Positions 6,047-6,890 of a stretch of 6,890 bases of DNA are shown here, piece after piece. The DNA lies in the NCBI GenBank assembly GCA_020442965.1, contig JAGRJB010000422.1:1-6890 (forward strand), read 5' to 3'. Numbering within the stretch: the stretch's first letter is position 1; each line of letters opens with the position of its first letter. The position numbers and the translations under genes are program-made. The notes below the pieces were generated by a model. The model saw nothing but the letters and a program-made list of their open reading frames with translations, was not told the DNA's origin and made no database searches. The DNA comes from Pseudomonadales bacterium (GTDB taxonomy: Bacteria; Pseudomonadota; Gammaproteobacteria; Steroidobacterales; Steroidobacteraceae).

Positions 6047-6204
6047 GTTTTGAGTTCCAGGTGGCGAATATTTTCCGGACGGATTCCGTATGCTAGACGA
6101 TCTTACGCGCCGATCAGTAGTCGCAGCGTTCAAACTTGCGATGTTTGCCCCATAAACTTTCCATAATGCAACCCGGTCACGACGGTTGCCAAGGACGAAA
6201 TTCG
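6047..6204. promoter_or_regulatory. Divergent promoter region (candidate sites only)
   Basis: This 158-base gap separates the lipoprotein operon (minus) from the secreted protein gene (plus) and must contain both start sites. On the plus strand CATAAT (6162-6167) is a fair -10 box, but the nearest TTGCGA (6136-6141) is 20 bases away, which is too far. A perfect 5-1-5 dyad, ACGGA-T-TCCGT (6079-6089), lies 32 bases before the lipoprotein ATG and could be a regulator site. I see no convincing minus-strand promoter. Confidence 0.3.
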
Positions 6205-6890
6205 ATGCATGATTTATTCAAGACGCTCTTGTTGCTGCTCGCGCTGCCCGTTGCGGCGCAGACCGCGCCTGCCCCTGAGAATAGCGGCGCAAATGCCAGC
6301 ATCACACGTGGTGCGAGTGGCAAGTATGCGTATCGCGCCACCGACGGCCGCGCGCGCGGCGAGGAACGCTTTCAGCTCATGGTGCATCCTGACGGCAGTC
6401 GCACCATGCTCATGTGGCACGACCTGTTTGCGCGCAATGCGCAGTTCAGTGTCACCTTGCGAGTCGACGCCGATTATCGACCCCTGGACGCTTTCGTTAG
6501 CTATTGGAACGGAGGTGCGTACAAGGGCGCATCACGCATCACTGTCGACGGTGCGGACCTGGCGGTGAACTATCGTGGACCCGCTGGGGAAGTCGAGCAG
6601 GAGCTCGCGGTTCCAGAGCATTTCTCGCTGGGTACGCATCCGGTTGCCGGTGACGGCTGGCACGTCGCCAATTTTGATGCCGCAGCGGGTGGCACACAGA
6701 TGCTGCGGCTTGCCTCGGTCGAGGCGAGTGCCGATGCCACTCGACCGGTGCTGGTGACACTGGTGCCTCTCAAGGTCGAGCGCCTTGGCAGCGAGCGCGT
6801 CACGGTCGGTGCCGGCACTTTCGATACGACACACTATCGGCTCGCGGGCGTAAACGATATCTGGGTGCTCGAGCAGGATCTACTGGTCGT
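6205..6890 (+). CDS. Secreted protein of unknown function, possibly DUF3108-like (runs off right edge)
   Basis: The first 228 residues of an exported protein; no stop occurs before the window ends. AAGGA (6191-6195) lies 9 bases before the ATG. The N-terminus MHDLFKTLLLLLALPVAA is a Sec signal peptide with probable cleavage after Ala18 (V-A-A). The mature part is rich in alternating beta strands (for example YRPLDAFVSYWNGG, about 92-105), and the visible end reads VTVGAGTFDTTHYRL followed by a Trp-containing strand. That GTFDT turn resembles the C-terminal half of DUF3108-type periplasmic beta-sheet proteins; this is a weak recall, not a firm assignment. Periplasmic location is inferred from the signal peptide and the lack of membrane segments. 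It is divergent from the lipoprotein gene and may share control with it. Confidence 0.75.
   Translation, partial: MHDLFKTLLLLLALPVAAQTAPAPENSGANASITRGASGKYAYRATDGRARGEERFQLMVHPDGSRTMLMWHDLFARNAQFSVTLRVDADYRPLDAFVSYWNGGAYKGASRITVDGADLAVNYRGPAGEVEQELAVPEHFSLGTHPVAGDGWHVANFDAAAGGTQMLRLASVEASADATRPVLVTLVPLKVERLGSERVTVGAGTFDTTHYRLAGVNDIWVLEQDLLV

Noticed and set aside
6047..6133. Longer start of the lipoprotein at 6133
   Set aside because: It would put 29 polar residues before the signal peptide and move the lipobox Cys to about residue 52, too far for lipoprotein export.
5171..6166. 331-codon plus-strand open frame opposite the lipoprotein
   Set aside because: Arg/Gly/Ala-rich antisense reading of high-GC DNA; the minus strand has the signal peptide and operon spacing.

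Overview
The window is GC-rich, tightly packed bacterial DNA. It has short gaps, Shine-Dalgarno-led genes, a lipoprotein with a Gram-negative style lipobox, an FmdB-type zinc ribbon protein and a 2-hydroxychromene-2-carboxylate isomerase-like protein. Together these suggest a Pseudomonadota chromosome, possibly a gammaproteobacterium. That placement is inference from gene content only; no rRNA, tRNA or other phylogenetic marker is present. There are nine genes and one broken gene, and no gene-free stretch exceeds about 160 bases. I see no tRNA, rRNA, CRISPR array, insertion sequence or prophage.

Layout, left to right. (1) 1-409, minus: N-terminal third of a major facilitator (MFS) transporter that runs off the left edge. 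(2) 410-564: divergent control region with three short dyads and a candidate promoter. (3) 565-897, plus: FmdB-family zinc ribbon protein with an unusual histidine-rich tail. (4) 2822-910, minus: a likely three-gene operon, in transcription order a small protein with a Lys/Arg-rich tail, a bicupin protein, and a DsbA-fold HCCA isomerase/GST-kappa-like protein whose active-site serine is replaced by cysteine. (5) about 2940-3622, plus: an MFS pseudogene missing its first membrane segment and its middle, with a frame change at the scar. (6) 6046-3619, minus: a likely three-gene operon of a lipoprotein, a short-form AMP nucleosidase and a class I SAM-dependent methyltransferase. (7) 6205-6890, plus: a secreted protein of unknown function that runs off the right edge.

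The bicupin and isomerase-like genes are 12 bases apart and have MFS genes on either side, one possibly intact and one decayed. This resembles a small catabolic or detoxification module that once had its own transporter. The substrate cannot be read from the sequence. The AMP nucleosidase links the second operon to purine salvage or AMP turnover, but its lipoprotein and methyltransferase partners have no obvious biochemical link to it.

Nothing here is a clear new defence or mobile system. The points most worth a second look are the CPWS/CSAC active site of the isomerase-like protein, the His-rich FmdB tail, the MFS deletion scar, the lipoprotein-amn-methyltransferase arrangement, and the dyad cluster upstream of the FmdB gene.
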